64,000 nucleotides of DNA, from NCBI GenBank assembly GCA_013176395.1, contig JABMLP010000027.1, positions 248,001-312,000 of the forward strand, read 5' to 3'. The DNA comes from Venturia oleaginea (Eukaryota; Ascomycota; Dothideomycetes; Venturiales; Venturiaceae). The position numbers and the translations under genes were made by a program. The notes under the pieces are model-generated. The model saw only the letters and a program-made list of their open reading frames with translations. It made no database searches and had not been told where the DNA came from. This document shows, in pieces, positions 41,886 to 53,238 of this stretch (position 1 is its first letter; each line of letters opens with the position of its first letter).

Positions 41886-42375
41886 TCACTTCTTCACCTT
41901 CTTCTGCAACTTTCCGGGCTCTAGTTCCGCAGGAGCCTTTGCGCAAGAAGCAAAGTCGTCGGTTGGTGCTGGAAGTTTTGGATGTTTCGCCTGCAGAAAA
42001 TCACATTTCAGCAACAGAAATTTGGGACTTCGGTGAAGAGAGAGTAAAGAATGGAAGTGAGGATAGAGAAGTAAACGTACCTCCCAATGGACTTTCATGT
42101 TGCTCAAGCAGTCGATATCGATCTTACATGAGGACTACATGATTCTCGTTCAGCTTTGCACGCGTGAAATGGGAGTAAGTCGACGAACGCATTGGTATTT
42201 CATTCCCTTGTCCTTCTTCAAGATGGAATTTCCGCCTTTTTTCGCGGCTGCTTGCGCTTTCTGCTGCGATTCGATCTAGAGCAATCCTCCATCAGCACTG
42301 TGCAAATCACAGCAGAGAGCCAAGTTTGTTCGGGCTCGTGGTGGGGTTATATACCTTCTGGAGACCGCGGGCCAT
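41886..42375 (-). CDS. Small C2H2 zinc-finger protein (At2g23090/4F5-like), four exons
   Basis: Exons 42355-42375, 42189-42275, 42081-42134 and 41886-41990 on the minus strand join in phase zero to 88 residues. The N-terminus MARGLQKIESQQKAQAAAKK and a KKGGNS word are the hallmark of the 4F5/At2g23090-like family. One C2H2 finger follows: C-x2-C (YQC-SSC) split by intron 2, then VHWEAKH with the two His split by intron 3. The family is conserved in eukaryotes; nucleic-acid or protein binding is assumed but its role is not known. No single exon is long enough to be detected as a gene alone. Confidence 0.82.
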
Positions 42376-43471
42376 GGTGAAGATCTGTAAGGACTAAGGT
42401 AAGCTTGTTAAGGTTGCTCTGTACTGTGGAGGAGGAAAGTCTCGGAGAGATTCAAATCGGCAAAAGACGGTCACCTGCAGCACGGACGAATTTTGCTAGC
42501 GGCTCATCACGTTTCTTTTGTAGCCTTACTAGTTGAGTTCCTTTTTTCTTGGAAGTCGCAATTCAAACTCCAACTACATCGCCATTTTGGGGTAAGATCA
42601 TTCAGCCCCGTTCAGAAAGCAGAACCATAATTACTAGGACCGTTTACGATTACGAGGATCGCTATGGAGATAAGACCTTAGTTTCTATCCTCCTAACTGC
42701 AAGCGAACTTTTCAACATCTGTTCTCTCCCAAGTATATCGTGTCTCTATGCATACATGATACAATAGCCGCACAATCTATCTAGTCAACTTCCTAGTCCT
42801 GATCCTGATGCTAGGGCTCGCAGCTCGGTACTTCGAAACGTCGAGCTCGAAGATCGCGGGAAATCGGGATGTAACGTCAACGGGACTCAGCGACGTCAGT
42901 TGCAAAGTTTAAAGTCACAATGGGGATAAAATGGAGAGATGGCCTGAAAAAGCAAAGGCAAGCAAGATCATTGGCACCGAAGAAGGTTTGTAATCACGAG
43001 ATAAGCATAGCATGATCACTGGCAATCAAAATTGATTGCGGGTACGAGAACCAGCGATCGAGGTCGGAATTAGGATCGTGAAATTCCAAGTGATCACAAC
43101 ACATTGCTCGGCTTGATTGAGGACCTGCATATGCAGATAGTTGAGCTTTGGATCGTTTCTATTCATTCTCGATCTGGTGGGTATAATACCATCCGCACAA
43201 TGCGCGCTCGTGCAGCAACAAACAAAAGTAGAGCCGTTCTCCGTCTGCTCGATACCCACCCATATCCTCATTGACGATGCTTCCACCTGCCAAAAACGGT
43301 TGATTCGGCACCTCCAAACCCAAAGCGCCAGAAAAATGAAGGGGAAAATAAAGGAAACAGCAAAGATACATACAAGTATGCGTGCAATGAGCCAACGAGC
43401 ATCTAAAGTATTGTTGCGCATAATCGTTGACTAGTCGTTTACCATCATCCACTACCATGAAAAATCTCCAT
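42376..43471. other. Intergenic; no supportable gene
   Basis: Promoter of the zinc-finger gene and 3' flank of the DUF3712 gene. A 131-residue minus-strand frame (43026-43421) has one hydrophobic stretch but no family resemblance and lies directly behind the DUF3712 stop; I do not call it. Confidence 0.4.
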
Positions 43472-44636
43472 TTACAGAACAGTGATATCGAGACCGATGG
43501 CCTTGAGAGGTTCCTTCAGATCGAGGGTCGTTTGCATATCATTCGACTTGAGTGCAGCAGTGAAGTAGTCCAACTTTTGACCTTGCAGGGACGTCGAGCT
43601 GTTACCCTTGATAGTGACAGGAACCTTGCCGTTCTTGTATTTCGTGGAGATAAGGCCAATAACAACAGCTTGGTCGGAGGTTGTCTTCATGGGGACGAGG
43701 TTGTCGCCTGGCCTGAGGGTCAAGTCTGGGATAGTGGTGACGCCGATTTTCTTGTCGCCAACGTAGACATCTTGAACGACTGTACCCATTTGGATGGTCA
43801 AGGGTGAAGGGTTAGGGATGAAGACCATGCCGTGCATGTTCGTTCCATCCTTTTCAGGTGTCAGGCTGATCTTGATGTCGCGAACAGCGAAGCCCTGGAG
43901 CCTGTTGAGTCCTAGGCGCGTGTTGTTAGTGGGAAAAGTTGGAGCGATGCAAATAGAATTAACATACCCTTGGATGTGATAACTTTGTTAAAGTTGACCT
44001 TAACGACAGGAAAGGCTCCCAAATGAAGGTTCGTTCGTCCACGAACGGCAACTCTATAAGTCTCGCTATTGAGGACCGCAATGTTGTAAAGAGCAAACTG
44101 TTGTGGGTCAACAACTTCCAATTCCTGATCAATGATAATTGTCTCCAGGGAACCGGCACGCAATTTAGGTATGGTGATGTAACCAAACGGCTTGATATCA
44201 GGTTCCGTGTTTTCCAGGAACAAAGCGGCTTTGAATTCGTCTAGCGTCGGGTGGAAGATTTTCTTGTTCTCAGCAGTGGTAACCATGTTGATGTGGACCG
44301 CTCCTGATCGTGGGTTCGTGACGACCTGCGACTTGAGATCCAGCGTGGAATCATCGATGCCCTGTTGGGCAATGTTGGGCATTGCAACGTATATTCTGGA
44401 GAGGATTAATGTGCGCCCTTGAATCGCAGCAGTCGGGTCGCTTACATGAGAATGTTGATAAGAACTGTTCCGATGATGAATGACAACAGATGCAGCCACC
44501 AAAACTTCCTCATGTGTGCCTTGAACTTGCCCTCCTTCGGCGGCGGCGCACCGCGATAGTCCGCTGAGGAAACATTCTCCAAGGTTTGGGTCTTGTACTC
44601 CCCGTACTTGCCGTTTCCACTATTGAAAGTCGACAT
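43472..44636 (-). CDS. DUF3712 single-pass membrane protein
   Basis: Three exons on the minus strand (44446-44636, 43968-44395, 43472-43911) in phase, 352 residues. A cytosolic N-terminus with Tyr/Gly-rich words is followed by a basic patch (KAHMRKFWW) and one transmembrane segment (LHLLSFIIGTVLINILM, about 47-63). The remaining 290 residues are extracellular or luminal, made of repeated beta-strand patterns typical of DUF3712/LEA-like proteins. Introns have GTAAGC and GTATGT donors. The family is common in ascomycetes with unknown function; a cell-wall or membrane-interface role is plausible. Confidence 0.85.
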
Positions 44637-46025
44637 GATGAACGGTTGTGAGATGCTTGGTATGAGAGTCCTAGATATAGTTGAAATTGTGCAAAGAAGA
44701 TCACACAACGAAGTCGATAAACTCTCACCGCCTAAGCAGAGGGGATTGGACGGGCTCTATTTGACATATAACTTTGGCACTCTGTAGCACATGTCTGCTA
44801 GGCGCGATAGACGGACACAGAGCATGTGTTGCAATCAAAACCGAGGGCAGATCCCCAATGGCGGTGGGCATTGGGAATAATGCAATATAAGGACCAGGTT
44901 TGTTTGCTACAAAATGTGTAGATGTGAGACGAGGAAGGAGCCAAGCCCAATCACGCTGAAAGGGCGATGCCTGTATGGGTTAACGTCCGGAGCATGGGCC
45001 AGCATTATTCAGGGATATTTGCGCCAAAGAGTGCTGGGATAGGGTGGCCTCGGTTATCGAATTACGGTCTTAGTTTGCGCGTGCGGAACTGGGAAAGCCG
45101 TAAGAGCAATATCCAGCTGGCTGGATAGCTGATCCACCATGCACAAAACTTGAATGGCTGTCGTACTTAGGCGTGTTTTCCACAAAGGAACAGGCAATTG
45201 CTTGGAAAGAGTCTCGTCCGTAGGTCGATAGGCTCTCGACAGATGCGACGGCTAGGGATACTGTTGTCGAATTTAAATATAGCCAATGCCGGGATTACGT
45301 GGCCATGTGAGTAGCTACCTAACCTGTCTGAGGGGCGATGACGCTGCTGTGATAGAGAGTTCCAGTGAGCTGGCTGCTGGAGAAAGCTGCGCGTGTGTGA
45401 ACAAGGTGGAGACAGCGCGGGATCCTACTATATCGTTACGGGCGTTTTTCTCGCACTAGTCAGATCGTGCAGAGCGGCTGCCAAAGATCTATAAGTTGGC
45501 GAGGCGAGGATTGATCATGTACAAGCCATCCTGGCGGATATTTATATACCTGAGGTTTCCAGAAGCTTGAATTGTTTCAAGCAGTCACAGAAGTCGCAGG
45601 ACCGCCAGCTATCCCTAGCATCGGTCCGCAGTCGTGAGAGAATTGACTGTCCTGGAAACGTGGTTGTTGGGATTTAGATTCGAGATGAAGCAGTTGTGGG
45701 AATCGTCCGGACGAGGAATCGTGGTCCATCAGGCAATAAGTTGGCCCGGTTAGCTAGGCAAGTTCCCAGGTTGGGAGGCGATAATGCATCTGGTGATGCA
45801 GGTGCAGCCAAGGGATGGCTGCGATGCATTGCTGATCACGAGATGTCATGATTGGAGTGATGCTGTCGTTGTCGTGTTGGAAGCGGGAAAATGAGGAGGG
45901 GGAAATTCAGGTCCTGGGTAGAAGCACGTGATCACGAATCTCGAAGATGACGAATCCAACCAACCCGGAAACAATCAAACAACCAAACAATCAAACAACC
46001 ATACACCCGCCAAGACTCAGCAGCC
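44637..46025. other. Intergenic, 1.4 kb, nothing recognised
   Basis: Divergent promoter region between the DUF3712 gene and the G-patch gene. No repeats, RNA genes or frames of note. Confidence 0.5.
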
Positions 46026-47019
46026 ATGACAGGGTCTTCCGAAGAAGAGGATGACTACATGAACATGGTCATTGCAGAGCCTACGCAAATCATCAACGAG
46101 TCCTCCATCCAGCGGGCGGCGCGCAAGAAGAAAGAGGTCGGCACCAGTTATGTCTCCCGAAACACTATAGATGCCGGTGCTAACAGGTCATTAGGGTGAA
46201 GCGCGCGCTCGTGTGAAGTCAAAGCAAGAACGCGAAGAAGATGAAACTGCCGCACGAGAGGCCGCCTTGGCTAAATCCCTCGACTCCTCCAACAAAGGGT
46301 TCAAGATGATGGCAAAGCTGGGGTACAAACCAGGCAGCGCGCTGGGAAAGACGGCAGATGCACGGACAGTACCTATAAATCCAATTCTCAAGGACGACCG
46401 GGGAGGCATTGGGCATGATGCAGAGAAGAAAAGAAAGTTTCGAGAAGAGGCTGAACAGGAAGCCAAGAAAGTCAAGGTGGAGCAGGTCGGCTATCGGGAT
46501 CGCATGAGAATGGAGCGTGAAGAAAAGAGGCTACAGTCTCAGATTTTTGCTGCTCAAAAGGTCACAGAAAGACTGGACGTCGAAGCAGAGAATAACCAGG
46601 ATGAAGCTTCGGGTGAGGTGTCGGACAAAGTGCCCATAGAACAACGGCCGTTAAGATCTATTAATGTCTTGTGGCGAGGCTTGGTGCGATTTCGGCGCGA
46701 GAAGGATGCAGAACGTCGCATGAAAGTTGAATTGCAGGCTATTCTGTCGTCGAAGCTAACGAGCTACGATGATGGAGATGAGGACGACGAAGACAAATTG
46801 GCGTATTCGAGGAAACGAACTCACGCTGAGTTTGTCGACGATCTCGACGAAGAAGACGCCGAGCTGGAAGAGTTCAATGAGCTTGATGTCGCTGATCGCT
46901 TGGAGCGTGTTGTCAAGTACTTGAGGTCAAAGTACTTTTACTGCTTCTGGTGCAAATTCCAATACCCGGATGCACAGATGGACGGTTGTCCGGGCCTCAC
47001 GGAAGAAGAACATGATTGA
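46026..47019 (+). CDS. G-patch and DUF4187 domain protein (GPATCH11-like)
   Basis: Exons 46026-46136 and 46195-47019, 311 residues; the 58-nt intron has an unusual GTCGGC donor but a GCTAAC branch and is required to link the frames. The G-patch lies around residues 70-105 (GFKMMAKLGYKPGSALGK), followed by a charged helix (REEKRLQSQIF) and an acidic segment. The C-terminus has the DUF4187 zinc-binding words YCFWCKFQY and GCPG. G-patch proteins activate DEAH helicases in splicing or ribosome assembly; GPATCH11 relatives are nuclear. Good match in order and length. Confidence 0.88.
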
Positions 47020-47846
47020 GCTGACCAGAATTGAATGGCTAGAGTCGAGATACCAGGGCACTATGCTTGAATTCAACCTTGGAAAGCTATGTATACAGGA
47101 CTAAGCATAATATAAACGATGTCCACATTCATTCCCACCAGTAGATGGTTACATTAATCTCCAACTGAAGTAGTCTACAGTACTTGTTACTCAGGTTCTT
47201 CCTGGAGGCGATCGTGACCATGATACAGTTCTGCCATTATATTAACAGGCGAAAAATGAATTTGGTGAATGTGCTACCTCCAAGATATAAGTACCGAAGC
47301 TGAACTGTCTGATACTTACCAAGAACTGATTATATCCCCAAAACAATTCCCAGAAAATCTATCACAAAAATAAACCAGTGTCAGATTTTGAACAGCATCA
47401 AAATTGTCATGATACGAGTATCCGACTCCGACAAGCGGCATCCTAACGAGTGGCATCCCACTAGGATACCGCTCTTCGGACCCGGGAAATGGTGTATCAA
47501 ATGCTGCAGCATGCTAAGCCTATTGCTGAACAATTCCTGACAATCATGATTCTTAGACGCGGAAATCCCCGCAGTGCAGCAACAGGTTGCGGTAGCTAAG
47601 CAAAGAAAGGCAGGGGTTTTGCGATTTCCAATGCTGACAACTGAGTTGGAAATCCCAATCATTGGCAGGAAAGGGTGGGTCATGCAGGAACATGCACAGC
47701 TTCCTCTGTTCGTGAGGGGATGGGATTGTGGAAGCATTTAAGAGAGGACATAGCTGCTCTTTGTTGCTCTCTTCACTGTTCATCACTTCATCCCTCCTGC
47801 AATTGACTCTTTACGCTTAATTACAGGCTTCCAATCCGATTCCAAA
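47020..47846. other. Intergenic, nothing recognised
   Basis: 3' flank of the G-patch gene and promoter of the quinone reductase gene, including a pyrimidine-rich stretch before the start. Short minus-strand frames are not supported. Confidence 0.5.
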
Positions 47847-48634
47847 ATGGCTCCAAAGATCGCCATTGTTTACTGTATGTACCCCACTACCAAGGAGCTC
47901 GTACGAGGACCAAGACTGACCAATTGATTCAAGACTCGATGTACGGCCACGTCAAGACGTTGGCTGAGGCCGAGAAGAAGGGCATTGAAGCTGCTGGCGG
48001 CTCTGCCACCCTCTTCCAGCTCCCAGAGACTCTCCCAGCTGAGGTTCTTGCCAAGATGCACGCTCCTCCAAAGGACGAGAGCATCAAGACTCTCGACGAC
48101 CCAAAGGAGCTTGGTAAGCATTGATGCATCAACTTGTACCGTAACATAGCTAATATGTGTATCAAAGAGGCATTTGATGGCTACCTCTTCGGTATCCCAA
48201 CCAGATATGGTAACATGCCAGCACAATGGAAGGTAAGCATGACACCTCTGCCCCACTCTTGGATCACCAAAGACTAACAATCTCTACAGACCTTCTGGGA
48301 CAAAACCGGCGGTCAATGGCAAACGGGCGGTTTCTTCGGAAAATACGCAGGTCTCTTCATCTCAACCGCATCCCTAGGAGGAGGACAGGAATCCACCGCC
48401 ATCGCCATGATGAGCACCTTCACCCACCACGGTCTCATCTTCGTTCCCCTCGGCTACGCAAAGACATTCGGCGAGCTCGTCGACCTCTCTGAAGTCCGTG
48501 GTGGCTCGCCATGGGGCGCTGGAACTTTCGCTGGCGCTGATGGATCCAGACAGCCAAGTGCGAAGGAGCTTGCGCTTGCCGAGGCACAGGGCAAGGTTTT
48601 CTTTGAGCATTTATCCAAGGTTAACTTTGCCTGA
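47847..48634 (+). CDS. NAD(P)H:quinone oxidoreductase, WrbA/Pst2 type
   Basis: Four exons (47847-47874, 47934-48113, 48168-48232, 48290-48634), 205 residues. The flavodoxin-like fold is clear: IAIVYYSMYGH phosphate-binding loop for [40 protein letters not shown] and [12 protein letters not shown] motifs. The enzyme reduces quinones by two electrons using FMN; yeast relatives Pst2, Rfs1 and Ycp4 associate with the plasma membrane. Introns are 54-59 nt with GTATGT and GTAAGC donors. The stop is TGA followed by CTG, and the frame stays open for 56 more codons ending in a CaaX-type box (next entry). Confidence 0.93.
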
Positions 48635-48805
48635 CTGCAAGGCGGAGCTGCAAATGGGGTGAGTGATGGGAAGAAGGTGCCGAATGGTGGGGGTGCTGTT
48701 GCTGGTAAGGCTGAACAGTCTGCGACGAAGAAAGCTTCGAAGAATGATGAGGAGGAAGTTGGGGGAGGACCTTGTGGATTGCCTAAAAAGTGCACTATCC
48801 TTTAG
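48635..48805 (+). other. In-frame 3' extension of the quinone reductase ending in a CaaX box
   Basis: After the TGA at 48632-48634, 56 sense codons continue to TAG (48803-48805). The translation is a Gly/Ala/Lys-rich low-complexity linker followed by GGPCGLPKKCTIL: a Cys and a basic pair upstream of CTIL, a geranylgeranylation-type CaaX box. This is what a membrane-anchoring tail looks like and is unlikely in random 3' UTR. It may be used by stop readthrough, by a splice form not seen here, or be the remnant of a tail cut off by a nonsense change. Confidence 0.6.
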
Positions 48806-49182
48806 TCACGGGAAATATACCTATGTAATTACCAATGAAAGACCATGTATGAACTCATCGTTTACACAAATCCCTTGCTCTATCTCACCTCTCTTCAATT
48901 CACGTTTCTTTCCAACTATTCTTGTTATCGGTGATTGTAACGTTCTCGGGGCATTAGGCACTCTGCTCATCTACATCAAACATGTCCGAGAACCCAACTG
49001 CATGTCCCAGAGATTGGAATACGAACTAATAATAAACATCACGCAAACTGCAAAACGGACGCAATGCATTCACACATACATTGTAGGAATGGCAAGGTGT
49101 CCACACTATCTTTCAGAATGTGGGTAGCTACACACCTCATCCTAAGCTCAACCCTCTCACCTCACTTCTTCTACTCATAATC

Positions 49183-50575
49183 ATGAAGACTTTATCTTTC
49201 AAAGTCTCATTACTGAGCATACTTACTCTATCGACATCCAGCTACGCAGATCCAGTAACAGAAGCAGATCCATCGGCAGGATGCCTCAACGATCTCCCAC
49301 ACGAAACGTTGGCAAAGATATCGACCAAATTTAATGAGCACCCTTTCAACATGTCACTACCAACTTCCTACGATCCTAAAAAACCAAGTCCCCTGATCTT
49401 AGTCTACAATGACCGCGGCGTAACATTACAAAACATGGTCGACGTCACAGCGTTCAGCGACGAGAAAATAAATAAAGAAGCTGTAGTTGTGTATTTGGCT
49501 CCTTTACCCGGTGTACGTATCCCCTCTTCACCAATCCCCCAAGAGGAGAAAAGCAAGTTCCTAATTCCCAACACAGAGTTCATGGCTTTCCGACGCAAAC
49601 TTCCCCAACCCCACCGATTCCCCCCTCCCTCCCAATACAGACCTCGACTGGACATCCAGCCTCCTCACCTTCCTCACCAACTCCTTCTGCATTGATAAGA
49701 ACAGGATACACGCTTCGGGTATAGGAACGGGAGGTGGTATGCTCTCCCTCCTAGCCTGCCATCCCACCCTCTCCACGCAGATATCCAGTTTCGCAGCTAT
49801 AAACGCGGCCTTTTACAACGATCAAGCACCTTCTTCGCCGTGGGCGGAGGGAAAGTGTAAGCCTGGGAGGAGACCGGTGCCGTTGATGGAGATACATGGG
49901 ACTCGGGATTTGAGGTGGGGGTATTGGCCTCCTGCTATTGAGGGAGAGGTACAAGGTTTAGGACCGGTGGGGTGGTTAGATCTGTGGAAGGAGAGACAGG
50001 ATTGTGGGGGAAAGGTTGGGAATCCGAAGGCAGCTTCGTTTTCGAACGCGACGTATATCTCGACGCTTGAGCATGGGGTGTTGAGCGAGGGTGTCGAGTT
50101 TGGAGGTGGTGCTGTGAGGGTTGCTTATCGCTGTCTTGATGATGGGAGGAGGGAAGAGTGGGAGAAAAAAGATAAAGATTTGAGAGATACCTCGAGTCTT
50201 ACACTTTTGCATTATTCGCTCAAGGATGTGGATTTCGGATGGCCTCGTCTTGGTCTTAAACGCGAGGAGAAGATTAAAGTGAATGGGCATGAGGCGTACC
50301 CGCCTGGGGATACACATTTCGATGCTTCGAAACTGGCTCTGGAATGGTTTGAGACGCATCCGTTGCCTAGTAAAGAAGAGTTGGGGAGACAGGCGAAGGA
50401 GTTGCGCGATGAGGGGTATGCAAGGTCACGGATGGTGGATGAGGAGGCAGTAAAGGCGATGATGACTGATGCTCCTAAAGTCAAAGAGGGGGAGAACGTG
50501 GTCGTCAAAGAAAAGGGAGAGAAGAGTAGGAAAGATGCTGAGGGAGGGAGTGAGCGGTGGAGGGATGAATTGTAG
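49183..50575 (+). CDS. Secreted esterase-like protein of the feruloyl/PHB-depolymerase family, nucleophile altered
   Basis: Exons 49183-49512 and 49577-50575 (intron GTACGT...ACACAG, 64 nt), 442 residues. Signal peptide in residues 1-22. The alpha/beta-hydrolase core can be followed: strand LILVYND, VVVYLAPLPGSSW, then ASGIGTGGGM where the family has G-x-S-x-G, so the nucleophilic Ser appears to be Gly. The Asp (IHGTRD) and His (NGHEAYPPG) regions are present. The C-terminal 70 residues are charged and outside the usual domain. Family members hydrolyse feruloyl or polyester bonds; this one may be inactive or use another residue. The 3' half is strongly G-rich on the coding strand. Confidence 0.75.
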
Positions 50576-51306
50576 ATGTAAACCTGGTAGTACAAGACAG
50601 CTTTGTAAGATATTGGTGCCTGGTTAGCATGCTGTTCGTATCGGGAATAGTATGACATTGCTGCCTGCCTCATACGGTAGTGTGTTTACACCCAATGGGG
50701 CATAGAGTCATGACCACGGCTTAAGGATCAATGAGGCGTACCAATGGGATTGACTATAAATCAATCCACCAACGACTACAAGGATTTGATGATTTCGAAG
50801 TAACCCGCAAGTTATAAAAATGTGGTAAGGTGTATGCCATCGAATGCCAGAGCTGAGAATATCCCAGTATACTCAATTCAACTACACAACTGTTCCAATT
50901 TCGACCGTATATCCTCCTATAAGTTAGCCAGCTATTTTTCGCAGATCAGCATTGCACACGTGCGGCTCCCTGCTCTACCTTCCATAAGATACAGCAGGCC
51001 ATGTCCCAATGCGGTCGCCGAGTATTAAGAGAAGAAATCAGATCAGAAACATATTCAACCCATCTAAACTCCAGACAAAGCACGCCAGCCGTCTAGAGTA
51101 TATCGCATCAATCGTATGAGTAGTGTTCCACCACTAGATAAGTACGTATACCCATCCACTCGAACCCAAGCCAACCCCAAAACACCCATCCCGGGCAAAA
51201 TCATCATCTCGTCACAAATCAAAACACCCATCAACAAACTTTCTCGTCACCAGAGCATCCATCAGGAAAGAAACCGGGTATTTTACACATCTCCTTCTCT
51301 CCACAA
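50576..51306. other. Intergenic tail-to-tail spacer
   Basis: 730 bp without a supportable gene. 51116-51306 is C-rich and open in one frame but is the flank of the next minus-strand gene. Confidence 0.5.
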
Positions 51307-52198
51307 CTATAAAAGACACTCCGCCTCCCTCTTAACCATATTCCCAAGCAAAACAATAACAACAAAATAAAGTAGGGCCTCCGTCGGTGTCCGTTTCAGT
51401 ATTACTGCTCCCAAAGCAGCACAAACAGCAACGACGTGCATCGCCAGTAATAGGGTGAGCCTTGCTTCCTTGAGAGTAGTGGCTTTGTTGCGTGCGAGGT
51501 GGATGGTGTGGACTGCGATGCCGAAGCTGAGGAAGGTCGTCGCCGTGAGGAGAGTCAGGAGGATGAATCGGGTTGTTTGGACGAATGGTGTGGGGGTGTG
51601 GTTGGGTTGAACTTTGGTTTCGTGGGTGGCTGGTGAGGCGTTAGTGGATGTATGAGATGATGGATTGATAGGGTAGGGGAAGTGGTTACCTGCATGTTCT
51701 TGTCGTTCTTTGTCGCGTCTGTTGTTTGCGTCGTTGACTTGGTTCTCGTTGATCTCAATGTGGCCCCATATGAATGGTGTGTCGTCGAATTCATGAACCG
51801 TGCGCGCAGTCCCGTGTGTTGCGTTGACGGTGGAAGTCGTGTCGTCCAAGTCGTCATTGGCAGTCATAGGGGTGCTTTGTCGTTCGCGGCGGAGGTCGAT
51901 GCCAGATGAGTGGCCACCATCGCTAGTAGAGATTTGGTTGGATGAAACTGAGGTCGATAGTATGCGGCTGGCTTGCGAAGTCTGCGGGGTAGGATTCTTC
52001 AAATTTCCATCTTCATCCAACGAATCAAGCGGTCCTTCAAGATGAGGGCGGAGGCGGATCGTTCTGATGTCTGGACAGGAAGCATAATGTTAGAGCACAG
52101 ACTCGATTTTGTGAAAGTCAAGACTAAAACCGACCTTCATCCATAATTCGATAATGATCAACCTCCTCAAGAGGCGGCTCAGAGTGTCGAGGAACCAT
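51307..52198 (-). CDS. Membrane protein of unknown function
   Basis: Exons 52135-52198 and 51307-52070 (minus strand) give 275 residues from ATG at 52198 (MVPRHSEPPLEEVDHYRIM). A further 60-nt GTAACC...CACCAG segment with CTAAC branch inside exon 2 could be a retained in-phase intron; its removal gives 255 residues. The N-terminal 150 residues are polar, rich in Ser, Thr and Asp. Three hydrophobic segments follow: FILLTLLTATTFLSFGIAVHTI, LTLLLAMHVVAVCAALGAVIL and ALLYFVVIVLLGNMV. Not recognised; similar small membrane proteins with disordered tails are common and uncharacterised in ascomycetes. Confidence 0.7.
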
Positions 52199-53238
52199 TT
52201 TGTAGCGTTTTTCGTAGATCCAGGAGGGGCGGAACTGCTTCGAAGTAGACAGAAAAGTGGCGATGATTGGAGTATAATATTGCTCAGAGAAGACAGGTCA
52301 TGAGCTGTATAAGGCAGCAATCGGTACTTGGGTATAGAATCAGAGGCGATGAGCCTGAAACCGAGTGACACTGGATTGTGTTGATAGCTTGGGTGTGGTG
52401 GCAAGATTTCATACGATGGCCTTGTCCATCAGATTTCTTTGTAAACGAGCCATGCGATTTCCACACATACGGGCAAACGGCTTCGGGAAAGGAAGCTCTT
52501 AAGCAGATCCTTTGACTATCCGGCATCCGTCAGCATCATCACCAAGTGGCAATGGTTTCAATGCTGCGGATGGCTCAGCCATTGAATAAAGGCTGACCGG
52601 TTTGTGCCCGTGCGCGGCAAAGAGTAATTGTATTGGGTCTCGGTAAAAAGACATGGTGAGAAGGGGTACAGAAACACAGAGGCTGATGAACGAGATTGAC
52701 AAATTCTGATTCTGAGAAAGTTTGTTGTTTGTCGTTGCAATGAAATTTGGATCTCTTCCAGGGGGCATAGACATGAAGCTGCGATTAGGGAAAAGAGGTG
52801 TCAATCTCAGAGCTTGATCACATTGTGATCCTTTCAGCTTAGTGCCAAAACAAATCAAGCTTTGAGCCAAAATTAGAATAGTTGTGCTTGGGTTTTTGTG
52901 ACAGAGGCTGAGCATCGATTTAACAAGAGAATTTGTGCCGGAATGGAGCTGGCTGCCAACCGCATGCAAACCACAATTGACGTACAACGTCTTCCAGAAC
53001 ATAAGCATGGGCCAAGAATGACGAGTAGATAGAATGATGAATTAATTGATTGATATTGAGAGGGCGCTGGAACTGTGGGAAAGAAGAATCCGCGAAAATC
53101 CTCTCATCTCCCCGTCGCTGGAATTGGCCAGGTTGTTGCGGTGCCCTGCATGTGGACACAGCCCATATCCAATAAAATGAAATCGACCATATTCTCTGCC
53201 AATACGGTTCCGATCACAATCGATTTCGGTGAGGTCCC
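52199..53238. other. Intergenic, no supportable gene
   Basis: A 169-codon minus-strand frame (52499-53008) has no domain, no start context and an irregular composition; it is treated as chance. Nothing else is seen. Confidence 0.45.

Noticed and set aside
43026..43421. 131-codon minus-strand frame behind the DUF3712 gene
   Set aside because: One hydrophobic stretch only, no family resemblance, and position in a probable 3' UTR.
52499..53008. 169-codon minus-strand frame
   Set aside because: Composition and lack of motifs suggest a chance frame in intergenic DNA.
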